From the NCBI GenBank assembly GCA_013388835.1, contig JACAEL010000014.1, forward strand, positions 62,001-126,000: a DNA stretch of 64,000 nt, read 5' to 3'. The notes beneath the pieces are model-generated. The model worked only from the letters and a program-made list of their open reading frames with translations, did not search any database and was not told the DNA's origin. Both the position numbers and the translations under genes were made by a program. The DNA comes from Candidatus Thorarchaeota archaeon (lineage in GTDB: Archaea > Asgardarchaeota > Thorarchaeia > Thorarchaeales > Thorarchaeaceae). This document shows positions 24,659-33,577 of this stretch, piece by piece (within the stretch, counting starts at the first letter, position 1; the number at the start of each line of letters is the position of its first letter).

Positions 24659-25476
24659 GAGGACCTTGCTGGGTCCTCTTCCTTTTCTTCTGCCTCATCC
24701 GAGATGCACCATTCCGCATACTCTTTGGCCAACACTATGTTCTCTCTGTTACGATGGGACACCTCCACAGTGATGGCACCCGAGTATCCTACGCTGCGGA
24801 GGTCTCGCACGACTGCTCTCAAGTCAACTCTTCCGGTGCCCGGAAGAAGGTATTTCCTCTTGCCATCACTATCCAAGAGACTGCCATCACTATCTCTGAA
24901 GTGGATGTTGTGAATGCTCTCTCCAAACATATCCCAGAGCCTCAGTATGTCCAGGCCGAGGATATGCATGAACTCTATGTCCACAGTAACTCCAAGGTCC
25001 CGTCCTTCATAGTATCGAATCTGGTCGGAGATGAAGTCCTGTGGACTGTGAAGGTATGGGACAATCTCAAAGGTCAGTCTGCAACCGGCCTCTTCACTCC
25101 CTCGGAGTAGTCCCTCCATCATCCCTCGCCATTCATCTCCAGCAATCTGCTCCTCGTTCGGTGGATGAAGCACCGCCACCTCTATTCCCACGTCCGCGAC
25201 AAACCGGAAGACCGCCTCCATGGTCCTGTTAAAGCGTTCCTCTTCGTAGGTGAATAGGAACTTTGGCAGATGAATCGAATAGGGCCTCAGATGGTAGTCC
25301 TCAACTGCAACCTTCATGGTGTCTGAGACCCATCGCGGATGGTCTCCGTGGTAGAGTTCCACAACGGAATACCCGGCATCATGAACTCTTGTCAGCGTGC
25401 GAATCTGGTCCGTGAGAAACAGCTCTGCACTTGCTGTGCTCCTGAGCCCACCAAGTGTTGAACATGACAGAAACAT
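24655..25476 (-). CDS. Sugar phosphate isomerase/epimerase-like TIM barrel
   Basis: 273-aa protein of the xylose-isomerase-like/AP endonuclease family 2 fold, probably metal dependent. Candidate ligand strands: VVELYHGDHP, YSIHLPKF, VAVLHPPNEEQ, LTFEIVPYLHSPQDF, VTVDIEFMHILGLD, IHNIHFRDSDG and GAITVEVSHRN, matching the usual E/H/D/E positions. Substrate unknown. The C-terminal EEAEEKEEDPARSS tail is encoded by bases that also form the opposing gene's terminator. The start lies within 100 nt of the divergent secreted protein gene. Confidence 0.8.
   Translation of the reverse strand: MFLSCSTLGGLRSTASAELFLTDQIRTLTRVHDAGYSVVELYHGDHPRWVSDTMKVAVEDYHLRPYSIHLPKFLFTYEEERFNRTMEAVFRFVADVGIEVAVLHPPNEEQIAGDEWRGMMEGLLRGSEEAGCRLTFEIVPYLHSPQDFISDQIRYYEGRDLGVTVDIEFMHILGLDILRLWDMFGESIHNIHFRDSDGSLLDSDGKRKYLLPGTGRVDLRAVVRDLRSVGYSGAITVEVSHRNRENIVLAKEYAEWCISDEAEEKEEDPARSS
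24657..24680 (+). terminator. Hairpin terminator of the surface-protein gene
   Basis: AAGAGGACC (24657-24665) and GGTCCTCTT (24672-24680) form a perfect 9-bp stem with a 6-nt loop, followed by CCTTTTCTTCTG. The hairpin begins inside the stop codon of the plus-strand gene and lies within the last codons of the convergent TIM-barrel gene. Confidence 0.65.
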
Positions 25477-25570
25477 ATTCCCGACAGGCTGTTTGACAGT
25501 TACACCGTTATTAATCCACAGAAAGATACATGAGGGAGTTGTTCAAGCCGCTTGGTCAGGTGAAGATGCC

Positions 25571-26590
25571 GTGCCACACGCTAGATTACTCGCTATGATC
25601 GCCTGTCTTGCCTTGTTCTTGTCAGTCGAATCAAGCATGACGCCGGCTGTAAACGCCAATCCTCGCCATAGCCTCTCTCAGTGGGAGGGTGGTCTCATCA
25701 TAGACCACAACTGCATCAGCCTCTCATCGATACCGTCAACATGGATTGACGCCGCGCAGGCTGACGTCCGATTCCATTATGCGCACACTTCTCACGGCAG
25801 CCAGATTGTCATAGGCCTTGAGATGATTGAGGACGCGAACTCTGCCTATAGCGTCAACATCGGATACTGTTCATTGCCGACCGAATCCGGTGCACTCTGC
25901 ATCTATGATGGGAATGGCGTTGAGGACTATATCACACCTGACCTCTACTGGGAGAGTGCAGAAGGCCTTCAGCTGACTCAAGACACACTTGACAACAATC
26001 CAACTCTGACGGTCTCTATGTGGTCATGGTGCACTCAGCTCAACTACTACGACCAAGGGCAGGTACAGGACTATCTGGACGCAATTGCCGGACTTGAAGC
26101 GGCCAACCCAGATGTGACCTTCGTCTATATGACCTGTAACGCGCAGGCAGACAGTAGCGAGGGGTATAACCGTCATGTGAACAATGAGATAATCCGACAG
26201 TACTGCCGCAATAATGACAAGGTGCTCTTCGACTTTGCGGACCTTGACTGCTGGCACAATGGTGTGCACAGCACCTACTCCTACTTCAATGGTACCGCGA
26301 CCATCACAGTCCCTGTAGAGCATCCTGACTTCCATGGTGACGAGGCGGGTCACACAACCTACACCAGCTGCGAACAGAAGGGGAAGGCCTTCTGGTGGAT
26401 GGTCGCCATGCTCGCGGGTTGGAATGCTCCACCTCCACCGACTAGTACCACATCCGGAACTACCACTTCGGGAACGACTACCAGCTCGGGATTCCAGCAG
26501 TCCGACAACATGGTCCTGACCTTCAGCCTTGCCGTGATTGGCGTGTTGGTCGTCGCCTGTGTGGTCTCAAACCGACGCTATGGTCGTTAG
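25571..26590 (+). CDS. Secreted/cell-surface protein of the IDH-HTSHGSQ family
   Basis: About 339 aa from GTG 25571 (ATG 25595 is an alternative): signal peptide (LLAMIACLALFLSVESS), globular domain, Thr/Ser/Gly-rich linker (STTSGTTTSGTTTSS) and C-terminal transmembrane anchor with short basic tail. The domain begins LIIDHNCISLSSIPSTWIDAAQ and has FHYAHTSHGSQIVIGLEM, motifs I associate with an uncharacterised secreted family sometimes likened to SGNH hydrolases; VFVYMTCNAQAD-like and DFADLDCWHNG segments follow. Conserved His, Ser and Cys residues suggest an enzyme, but the function is unknown. Confidence 0.65.
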   Translation: MPHARLLAMIACLALFLSVESSMTPAVNANPRHSLSQWEGGLIIDHNCISLSSIPSTWIDAAQADVRFHYAHTSHGSQIVIGLEMIEDANSAYSVNIGYCSLPTESGALCIYDGNGVEDYITPDLYWESAEGLQLTQDTLDNNPTLTVSMWSWCTQLNYYDQGQVQDYLDAIAGLEAANPDVTFVYMTCNAQADSSEGYNRHVNNEIIRQYCRNNDKVLFDFADLDCWHNGVHSTYSYFNGTATITVPVEHPDFHGDEAGHTTYTSCEQKGKAFWWMVAMLAGWNAPPPPTSTTSGTTTSGTTTSSGFQQSDNMVLTFSLAVIGVLVVACVVSNRRYGR

Positions 26591-26775
26591 AGCGGCTGGT
26601 CGGAGAGAGAGCCGCCTGTCAGAGAAGAATGACTGGTATGCTGTTGAATCAGTCCCCATTGTTCTTCTGGGTGTGCTGCAGTATCTGCTATCGAATCGCC
26701 ACCAGTAGGTCCGGGACTTGCACAGAGGCCATAAGCGGACTACGAGTTAGTTCGGTCCAAGGGAGATGTAGTACC

Positions 26776-27522
26776 GTGTCCTTTGAAGATGACCGTTGGC
26801 GTGATAGTCATGAAGATGACGAAGATGCTGATGATGACGACTATGACGACGATGATGACAAATATGTGCCTTGGTCCCTCCTCATCCCCATTGGGGTACT
26901 AATGAGTGTGATGCTCGGAACGGGCGTTCCGTGGCTTCTCATACCTGTATTCGTCCTTACCTCGGTACTGATCTTTAGCCTCAGCGCAGAGCGGAAGATG
27001 TCGAGCATCGCCGGCAGGGGCCATGCTGGTCCTGTCGGTAATGACGCATACAAGCCCATCTATGACCAGAAGCGGCAGAAGGAAGAAGGCGTTTCGTGCG
27101 GGATACTTATTCCAATCGGGATTATGAGTTGGCTCTTCCTTGTCAGTGGTTTTTCTTGGCCATTCCTCATATCCCTGTTTGTACTGGTCTTGGTCTTCCT
27201 TCAAGGCCTCGTAGTTTCAATAAGAGGTCGCGGCGAGGTCGTAGAGAGACTGAAGACAGTCCGCGGGGCACGTGTCGATGAGATTGCAGACTCGATTGGA
27301 ATCACACCAGACCGCGCCCGACAGCACATAGTACACGAGAAGCGGCGCGGTGCTGCCGATGTCTGGTTCGATCCGGTCACTGGTGAAAGCGTCCCGGGCA
27401 AGTCCCCCATTGCTGAGCGTGCATCATCCGACAGCAGGACGGGCTGCATCTACTGCGGCTTCGCCCTTAGGTCTGAGGACCGCTTCTGCCCATACTGCGG
27501 CGCGCCCATTAAGATATCCTGA
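26776..27522 (+). CDS. Membrane protein with Asp-rich N-terminus, HTH-like segment and zinc ribbon
   Basis: 248 aa from GTG 26776, which has GGGAGA upstream; the frame is open further but without support. Order: an Asp-rich segment (DDRWRDSHEDDEDADDDDYD), two transmembrane helices (~32-70), a loop, two more helices (~112-150), a helix-turn-helix-like region (VDEIADSIGITPDRARQHIV) and a C-terminal zinc ribbon with CIYCG and CPYCG. The HTH and ribbon are predicted cytoplasmic. It may be a membrane-bound nucleic-acid-binding or signalling protein. The Asp run could be a chaperone- or cation-binding patch. Confidence 0.7.
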   Translation: MSFEDDRWRDSHEDDEDADDDDYDDDDDKYVPWSLLIPIGVLMSVMLGTGVPWLLIPVFVLTSVLIFSLSAERKMSSIAGRGHAGPVGNDAYKPIYDQKRQKEEGVSCGILIPIGIMSWLFLVSGFSWPFLISLFVLVLVFLQGLVVSIRGRGEVVERLKTVRGARVDEIADSIGITPDRARQHIVHEKRRGAADVWFDPVTGESVPGKSPIAERASSDSRTGCIYCGFALRSEDRFCPYCGAPIKIS

Positions 27523-27559
27523 CCACAGAAGGAAAGTCTTATTATCTATTGTTAACACC

Positions 27560-28390
27560 ATGCGGCTCATGACAAATCTGAGTCCAAAGACATTGCAGTT
27601 CCTTAATGTGATTGCAGTGCTCTCCACAATCATTGGTAACGCACTGGCAAACATACTGCCCTTCAATGGAGTATACACAGGTACGGTGGCTGACGCCTAC
27701 CCCAGCCTGTTTACTCCTCCGGGCTACGTGTTCGCCATCTGGGGCGTAATCTACACTCTACTCTTCATTTTCATGGTCTACCAAGTCAGGAGTAGCCAGC
27801 AGGGCGCTGATTACATACGCCAGATTGGAGTACTCTTCCTTATTGGAGCGGTGTTCAACAACGTGTGGCTTGTGATGTTCCACTACTCATATCCGGCACC
27901 AAGTCCCTTGTTTCCATTGACAACAGTGCCCATAGCACTCCTGCTTGTGACGCTGCTGCTGACCTACCTCCGGCTCGGCATAGGCAAGAAGGCAGTACCA
28001 CTGAGCGAGCGGCTCGCTGTCCATTTGCCAGTAGGCGTGTACCTCGGCTGGATCTCGCTGGCGACGATTGCCAATATCGCGTCAACGCTAAATGCACTTG
28101 TGGTTGGTATACCCACTGAGACTCAGGAGCTGGCAACTGTGTCTGTGATTCTTGTTGCTTTACTGCTGACACTATTGATAACGCACAGGCGACATGAGTT
28201 CGCCTTTGGTCTAGTGGTAATCTGGGCCTCGGTAGGCATTGCAGTAAAGCAGGCTGCCCATTTCATCATCCTGTTCACTGCACTTGGGACTGCTGTGTCT
28301 ATTGCGGTGGCCTTGATAGTGGTCCCAGTACTGCCCGCTCTTAGAAAGCACTTTGTAGGCTTCTATCTGCTGCGCAACACTGAAGCATAG
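27560..28390 (+). CDS. TspO/MBR-related tryptophan-rich sensory protein
   Basis: 276-aa membrane protein with about eight helices. The N-terminal part has the TspO-like pattern: FNGVYTGTVADAYPSLFTPPGYVFAIWGVIYTLLF and GAVFNNVWLVMFHY (shown here in short pieces: TPPGYVFAIWGVIY). This is the long archaeal/bacterial variant (COG3476-like), related to tetrapyrrole-binding TspO; ligand unknown. Start ATG 27560 (or 27569) with TATA-like CTTATTATCT 20-25 nt upstream suggests a nearly leaderless message. A strong terminator follows. Confidence 0.75.
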   Translation: MRLMTNLSPKTLQFLNVIAVLSTIIGNALANILPFNGVYTGTVADAYPSLFTPPGYVFAIWGVIYTLLFIFMVYQVRSSQQGADYIRQIGVLFLIGAVFNNVWLVMFHYSYPAPSPLFPLTTVPIALLLVTLLLTYLRLGIGKKAVPLSERLAVHLPVGVYLGWISLATIANIASTLNALVVGIPTETQELATVSVILVALLLTLLITHRRHEFAFGLVVIWASVGIAVKQAAHFIILFTALGTAVSIAVALIVVPVLPALRKHFVGFYLLRNTEA

Positions 28391-28394
28391 AATG

Positions 28395-28445
28395 AATGGA
28401 CGGAGGGAGGCATCCCTCCTTCCATTTCACTGTCTTTTCTTGTTC
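28395..28445 (+). terminator. Intrinsic-type terminator after TspO-like gene
   Basis: AATGGA-C-GGAGGGA pairs with TCCCTCC-T-TCCATT (28395-28426), a 13-bp stem with one mismatch and a GGCA loop, followed by the T-rich CACTGTCTTTTCTTGTTC. It begins 4 nt after the stop codon. Confidence 0.7.
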
Positions 28446-28515
28446 TTCGAGGCCAACACACGATGTATGGCCGACACGTCAGTCAAGTCGTGTCAGGTGG
28501 TCTGATGCCAGTCAG

Positions 28516-28986
28516 TCAGTCCGACTCGTCGGGGCGGACTACAGTCAGGGACCATGTTCTTGATTGTCCTCCACCTCTGACCTCGGCTACTCTTGCGGCC
28601 ATTCCGCCGACTATTGCGCTCAGAAGCCAGACTTGGTGGACCAGCGCGGAAGTAGCTAAGTCGAGTAATGAGTTGCAGTTGATCGAAGACAAGTATATCG
28701 CGACTACTATGTCCATCATCACCGATAACGTCAGGAAGACAATTCCGACCAGCATTCCCTTGACCACCGCGCATACTCCGAAGCGAAGACTACAACCGCC
28801 GCCTACCAGCTTTCCATATGTTAGAGGCACCACTAGGAGCGGGATGCCCACGAAGTGGACAAGACCACAACATGATGGCACGACTGTAATCTCCAAGACT
28901 CTTCCAGAAACGCGCAGCGCAAAGTAGATTGTCGCCCAGTATGGAGGGATCCACGCCCAAGTCCTCAAGGCTTCACCAAGACTCAA
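28516..28986 (-). CDS. Predicted four-helix membrane protein
   Basis: 156-aa hydrophobic product from TTG 28986, with helices near ~15-35, ~38-58, ~70-95 and ~108-130 and several Cys/Gly residues (VVPSCCGLVHFVG, LVGGGCSLRFGVC). No family recognised. The overlapping plus-strand frame is Pro/Thr-rich and looks like its antisense shadow, so the minus strand is preferred. The start is weak: only GAGAG precedes it. Confidence 0.45.
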   Translation of the reverse strand: MSLGEALRTWAWIPPYWATIYFALRVSGRVLEITVVPSCCGLVHFVGIPLLVVPLTYGKLVGGGCSLRFGVCAVVKGMLVGIVFLTLSVMMDIVVAIYLSSINCNSLLDLATSALVHQVWLLSAIVGGMAARVAEVRGGGQSRTWSLTVVRPDESD

Positions 28987-29104
28987 TGTTCACTCTCTCG
29001 ACATCAACTGGCACCACGAGCCTTGATTACCTTTCAGATATGGCTCCAGAACACTCGATGTGTCTAGACACCATTGCAGACTGGACGATGCACTGCGCGG
29101 TCTC

Positions 29105-31273
29105 TCAAGTGTCAAGTCCCAGTGAACTGGGCTGGTCTCGTCCACCTTCAGCTCGACCCAGTCTGCGAATCAAGAAGATGATGGTGAGCATCACGCCCAT
29201 TCCCGCGAAGTATGACAGGCTCTCGACGACCGGGTCAATCTCAATGCCAAACGCCCGGATGGCATTGAATACAAAGCCGACGACTTCACCTATTGCAAGG
29301 ACAGAGATGAAGATCTCCACGAACTCCATGGCATGAGTCCGTCTGCTGTCAAGCATGGCGTCCCATCTCTCCTTCTCCTTTGTACGGCGCTCGACCACGC
29401 TTGCAGCGATATCTGAGAAGAGGGTCTCATGGTGTGATAGGATTCCCAGTCTCCTCTCAAGGTAGTTTACAAGCCTGTCTACGTTCAGGTCGTCCATGAT
29501 TGCGCGCAGTAGCTCAGCATGGTCTCTGTAGTTGGATGTCAGTGTACCACGAATAAGCTCAATGTTCATGTGTGCCAGTGTTTCAAAGTGGATGACCGGC
29601 AAAAGGCTTCTTCGCGTCTCGGTGATTCTCCTCTCAGCAATATCAAGGTCCAGTGTGTCGAGTTCTTTGGCAAGGTCTGATGTGTCGTCGATGAACGATG
29701 TGAGTATGTCGCCTGCAACTTGGATGAGCGTGGAAATGAGACACCTGAGGCGGACGCCGGTCTCGAGAGACTCTTGGTACTGGATGACAATCCACCTCGG
29801 ATCATCCGGAAAGGCCATCACTCCATGATTCTCTGTTGTCACAAGAAGGTCCGTGACATGCGAGCGGATTGGAGCGAGGTTTCGGGGCACAGCAGGTTCG
29901 CGCAGGACCCAGTCATCAAGTGCTGCTCTGGCCTCCATCTGTCCCACATAGAGACCCACATAGTCAGGAAACAACTGCGCCTCGCTCAGACTGAGCTGAC
30001 GCTCTTCCTTACCTCCTCTTGACCAGAGTCCTCGCCGCACCAGCACGTAGGCATTCCAGTTGAGGTGCGACATGAAGCGGATGGTCCCCTCGGGCTCCAT
30101 GTTATGAAACGTCTCGCCTAGAGTCGTCACCAGATTCTCTGCCAATGTGTGTAGATAGCAATATGACCTGCTCTCCCACTCGATTTGATACTCGGCGGAG
30201 TGTGGACCACTGAACGACAGGTACACTCTCAGGTCCGAGACCGTGAGTTCCTCCTCGTCAGTTGTGAGGCACACGGTTCCTATGCCATACCTGTAGAGGC
30301 GCACGGTAAGCCCCAACTCAATCTCATTCCCCCGAAAGACGAGCTTGACCGGCCGCAGTGAGATTACCAAGTTCTTCATCCCGTCTGCTCCAAGGACTGT
30401 TTCAAAGAGGTCTGAGACCGTGTCCTCGTCAATCGTCTCCACCGTAATGCCTTTTGCTGCCAGCGCAGACGTGAATTCACTGCTGTCTTCAAGAAGCGCA
30501 TCGCATATCCTGTTGAGGCTCTCTCTGTCAATCCAAAAGCTGTACAGCCATCTGAGCTCGTTCCCCTTGAGTATGAGGTACTCAGGATGATCCTTCGCAA
30601 GCCGGATATGGTACTTCATGAACTCGTAGTATGATGCGAGTTCAGTATAGGCGTCCTCGTCGTCTTCGTTCTCCAGAAACGCCATTGCCTCCAGTATGGT
30701 CTTCTCTGACTCCTTGCAGATGCTGAGGAACTCCTCGGTTCGGAAGGCGCTCATCGCTCGAGCGTACGCGGCAACGCCTGCTCCATATTGCCCCCAGCTC
30801 TTGAGATGTCCTGCAATCCAGCCAACAAAGGACTCCTCGTCACCTCCCAATCCCTCGATATGTCCTAGTCCCTCATAGGCATGTGCCTGAAGTCTCGTCG
30901 CAATCTCCGTCATGGACTTGGAGTCGTTGGATATCAGTGCATTCTCAAGGTCTATTGCTGCAACCAGCACTCCGTTCAATGCTCTCATCGAGTTCAGAGC
31001 CCTGAGCTCCAGTTCTGGACAGATGCTCATGTTCTGTTCAATGAGTATGTCCGCCTGTCTCAGCATGCTCCGTGCCGCGGCATAATCGTATGACGACTCC
31101 CATCTCGAGTATCCCTCAAGGTGCATACGAAGCGCCTCGAGAATTACTCTCAGGGTCTCATCCAGACACCTGCCCATCTCTCTCTTGGCCAAGATTGAGG
31201 CGTCCTCGTACTTGCAGTCGTCATAGAGGTTGAGTATGGGCCGAATCACGCTCAAGAAGTTACTGAAGGGCAT
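29105..31273 (-). CDS. Large helical membrane-anchored protein with RMD1/DUF155-like C-terminus
   Basis: 722 aa from ATG 31273, 5 nt after the GNAT stop. The N-terminal ~240 residues are alpha-helical and TPR-like in feel; the middle (~270-480) mixes strands and helices. The C-terminal part, LVNYLERRLGILSHHETLFSDIAASV then ERRTKEKERWDAMLDSRRTHAMEFVEIFISVLAIGEVV (shown here in pieces), followed by a second helix FAGMGVMLTIIFLIRR, resembles the coiled coil plus transmembrane end of RMD1/DUF155 and CorA-like proteins. This similarity is by eye. Function unknown; likely in a GNAT-containing operon. Confidence 0.55.
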   Translation of the reverse strand: MPFSNFLSVIRPILNLYDDCKYEDASILAKREMGRCLDETLRVILEALRMHLEGYSRWESSYDYAAARSMLRQADILIEQNMSICPELELRALNSMRALNGVLVAAIDLENALISNDSKSMTEIATRLQAHAYEGLGHIEGLGGDEESFVGWIAGHLKSWGQYGAGVAAYARAMSAFRTEEFLSICKESEKTILEAMAFLENEDDEDAYTELASYYEFMKYHIRLAKDHPEYLILKGNELRWLYSFWIDRESLNRICDALLEDSSEFTSALAAKGITVETIDEDTVSDLFETVLGADGMKNLVISLRPVKLVFRGNEIELGLTVRLYRYGIGTVCLTTDEEELTVSDLRVYLSFSGPHSAEYQIEWESRSYCYLHTLAENLVTTLGETFHNMEPEGTIRFMSHLNWNAYVLVRRGLWSRGGKEERQLSLSEAQLFPDYVGLYVGQMEARAALDDWVLREPAVPRNLAPIRSHVTDLLVTTENHGVMAFPDDPRWIVIQYQESLETGVRLRCLISTLIQVAGDILTSFIDDTSDLAKELDTLDLDIAERRITETRRSLLPVIHFETLAHMNIELIRGTLTSNYRDHAELLRAIMDDLNVDRLVNYLERRLGILSHHETLFSDIAASVVERRTKEKERWDAMLDSRRTHAMEFVEIFISVLAIGEVVGFVFNAIRAFGIEIDPVVESLSYFAGMGVMLTIIFLIRRLGRAEGGRDQPSSLGLDT

Positions 31274-31278
31274 CTCTG

Positions 31279-32154
31279 CTACTTCACGCTCCCGCACCCC
31301 TGCGATGTTCGCGCTCGCTTCATCATCAGGTACTCGGAGTCCACACGCCTGAAGCCTCTGTGATAGAGATAGTCGAGTACTCCTTGGTGATTGTCCTGGA
31401 CCCAGAACTCCATGTTCTCTGTCTTGATTTGGTCAGCAAACGCATCTAGGACCAGTTCTTCCCGCCCGCTGAGGATGTGAAACTGAATCTCGGTCGTTGT
31501 CTCATCACTGCTGAGAATGAAGGATGCGAAGCCAATCACTTCCTGATTCTCGCCCACCACCATGATGCTCTCATCACGAATGGCCTTCGACCACATCTCA
31601 ATGCTGCGATGGTTCCAGTAAGCATCTGGTTGGAGGCGCGCAAGACCATCTATCTGGGCACGATTTGCAGGCCGTATGTCGACCACACGTCTCTCGTGCG
31701 GTTTCCAACTCCTCCCCCTGAGGTTAATGACAAGCGAGCGGACTCCATAGCCCAGTTCCTCGTAGAGCTTTGCGGCCCTAGTATTGTGTGTCTTTACACC
31801 TAGTGCGAGGTGCGTGATTCTTGGCGTGTCTTTCAGAAGCAGTCGCTCTGACTCCGCGACAAGTCTTCTTCCTATGCCTCTAGACCTGAGCTCGGGCACG
31901 ACAGCCAGCTCCCAGATCAGTCCCCAGTTGAGCGATTGATTGACGACATTGATTACCACCGCAACTATCTCTTGTTTTATGACCATGACACGCCAGAGCC
32001 TCTCCATGTTGCCACTTGCAATTGCCTCTTCCCACCATTTCGAGAATCTATCGTGAGAGACCTCGTCGACGCCGGGCAGACCCGTACAGTATACTTGGAA
32101 GAACTCGTCTCGCTCACTGGCCTCTGGAGGCCTGACTACCAGCTGATCGACCAT
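31279..32154 (-). CDS. GNAT acetyltransferase, probably tandem-domain
   Basis: 291-aa N-acetyltransferase. The N-terminal GNAT domain has the acetyl-CoA site ELAVVPELRSRGIGRRLVAESE and the usual ending NTRAAKLYEELGYGV. The second half (~160-290) has GNAT-like strands (IMVVGENQEVIGFASFIL, EFWVQDNHQGVLDYLYHRGF) without the R/Q-x-x-G-x-G/A loop, so it is probably an inactive or substrate-binding domain. Substrate unknown. A promoter flanked by an inverted repeat lies just upstream. Confidence 0.85.
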   Translation of the reverse strand: MVDQLVVRPPEASERDEFFQVYCTGLPGVDEVSHDRFSKWWEEAIASGNMERLWRVMVIKQEIVAVVINVVNQSLNWGLIWELAVVPELRSRGIGRRLVAESERLLLKDTPRITHLALGVKTHNTRAAKLYEELGYGVRSLVINLRGRSWKPHERRVVDIRPANRAQIDGLARLQPDAYWNHRSIEMWSKAIRDESIMVVGENQEVIGFASFILSSDETTTEIQFHILSGREELVLDAFADQIKTENMEFWVQDNHQGVLDYLYHRGFRRVDSEYLMMKRARTSQGCGSVK

Positions 32155-32175
32155 CTAAAACGTCCTCAGGGCCTC

Positions 32176-32213
32176 ACTCCGGAGGACCACATAATAACGA
32201 TTGCCTCCGGAGT
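32176..32213 (-). promoter_or_regulatory. TATA-like box flanked by a perfect 10-bp inverted repeat
   Basis: ACTCCGGAGG (32176-32185) and CCTCCGGAGT (32204-32213) are perfect inverted copies 18 nt apart. Between them, on the minus strand, lies GTTATTATG, a TATA-like element about 38 nt before the GNAT start. This could be an operator around the promoter, or a terminator hairpin for the upstream aldo-keto reductase gene; no U-tract supports the latter strongly. Confidence 0.5.
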
Positions 32214-32244
32214 CCTACATGTCGAGGCGGCCGGTCGTATGACA

Positions 32245-33246
32245 CTATGCTCCCATTCTGTCCTCGTAAAACACGTTGGGCTCGTACGTCGCAGGCCACT
32301 GAGGCGCGTTTCCAAGGATTGACTCTATCTGGTCAAGCACGTCCGGGCTCAGTCTGACATCCGATGCGGCGGCATTCTCGGCGACATGTTCAGGCCTAGT
32401 CGCTCCTACTATGGCTGCCGATATCTCGGGCCTTCTCAGTATCCACGCGAGTGCGAGTTGTCCAGTAGTGATGTCAAGTGTCGAGGCCAGTTCGCCCAGT
32501 CTCTTCAGCTTCTCTATCATCTCGGGTGTGAGCTGCCTCTTGATAGACTCTGACCGGCTGCCCCTGCTCTCTTCCGGTATTCCCTGATTGTACTTCCCTG
32601 TGAGAAGTCCCTGAGCAAGCGGACTCCATACAGTGAAGCCCATTCCGAGTCGAGAGGCGACGGGAATGATCTCCAGTTCAATGTACCGGCCAAGCATGTT
32701 GTACATTGGTTGCTCGACTATCGGTCTGTGTGCTCCCACTTCGCGTGCAACCGCACTCACTCTCTCCAGCTGAGCTGCAGTCCAAGTTGACGTTCCCCAG
32801 TGCAGGACTCGTCCCTCGTGTATCAAGTCGTCGATTGCCAGCACTGTCTCCTCAAGTGGGGTGGTATGGTCAAACCTGTGCATGAAGTAGATGTCGAGGT
32901 AGTCCAGCCCGAGCCTTTCGAGGCTTCCATCAATCGCGCGCATGATGTTCTTTCTGCTGAGTCCCCAATGATTGATGTCATCAGTCATCGGCCAGAACAG
33001 CTTGCTTGAAACCACAATTCTGCTCCGGTCAATGCTCTCCTCGCGTAAGAACTGCCCTATTACTTCCTCTGCTCTTCCCTTGGCATAGATCTCCGCAGTG
33101 TCAATGAAGTTTATGCCATGCTCGATGGCTGCGGACATACATTCCTTTGCTCTTCCGTCCTCTACTGTCCCACCGTATGTCAGCCATGAGCCAAGAGCTA
33201 TCTCGCTTATCTTCAGTCCACTTCTTCCTACTCTTCTGTATTTCAT
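32245..33246 (-). CDS. Aldo/keto reductase (Kv-beta/YghZ-like group)
   Basis: NADPH-dependent oxidoreductase with a TIM-barrel fold, 333 aa. Visible: LKISEIALGSWLTYGG, INFIDTAEIYAKGRAEEVIG with catalytic Asp and Tyr, IVVSSKLFW with Lys, DIYFMHRFD with His, and the cofactor segment EISAAIVGATRPEHVAENA. The ATG at 33246 follows GGTGG by 5-7 nt and gives the standard MKYRRVGRSG start; the frame reaches 33261. Substrate unknown. Confidence 0.92.
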   Translation of the reverse strand: MKYRRVGRSGLKISEIALGSWLTYGGTVEDGRAKECMSAAIEHGINFIDTAEIYAKGRAEEVIGQFLREESIDRSRIVVSSKLFWPMTDDINHWGLSRKNIMRAIDGSLERLGLDYLDIYFMHRFDHTTPLEETVLAIDDLIHEGRVLHWGTSTWTAAQLERVSAVAREVGAHRPIVEQPMYNMLGRYIELEIIPVASRLGMGFTVWSPLAQGLLTGKYNQGIPEESRGSRSESIKRQLTPEMIEKLKRLGELASTLDITTGQLALAWILRRPEISAAIVGATRPEHVAENAAASDVRLSPDVLDQIESILGNAPQWPATYEPNVFYEDRMGA

Positions 33247-33274
33247 TTGTCCACCGTTCAATACTCATGTCTTA

Positions 33275-33286
33275 ACTATATATAAG
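33275..33286 (-). promoter_or_regulatory. TATA box of the aldo/keto reductase gene
   Basis: On the minus strand, CTTATATATAGT lies about 30-40 nt before the start codon, a near-perfect archaeal TATA element giving a short leader that includes the GGTGG ribosome-binding site. The 33287-33577 gap shows nothing further convincing. Confidence 0.6.
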
Positions 33287-33577
33287 TGCTGGTCGAGTAC
33301 ACTGCTGATTCAACACTACGGTGACTGCTTCACAAGGCATTCCTTCTCTCAATTCGAGCAGTACCGATAGTACGGCCATGGACTTGAAATCGGACCATCC
33401 TGAGCGAGGTAACCTTCAGGCTGTGCCATCTGCAAAGTGGACTTCAATGCTGTAAGTAGTTGATTCCACTCATCTTACACTGACCTCATCCCTGCATGAT
33501 GACCGACCGCTAGGTTGTTCTCTCTTTTGTTCTCTCTTCGTATCGTGTTGCAAACTGACCAAAGGAGATAGCACAGT

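Noticed and set aside
28463-28927. 154-codon plus-strand frame
   Set aside because: Thr/Pro-rich with no domain; it is antisense to a more plausible membrane protein.
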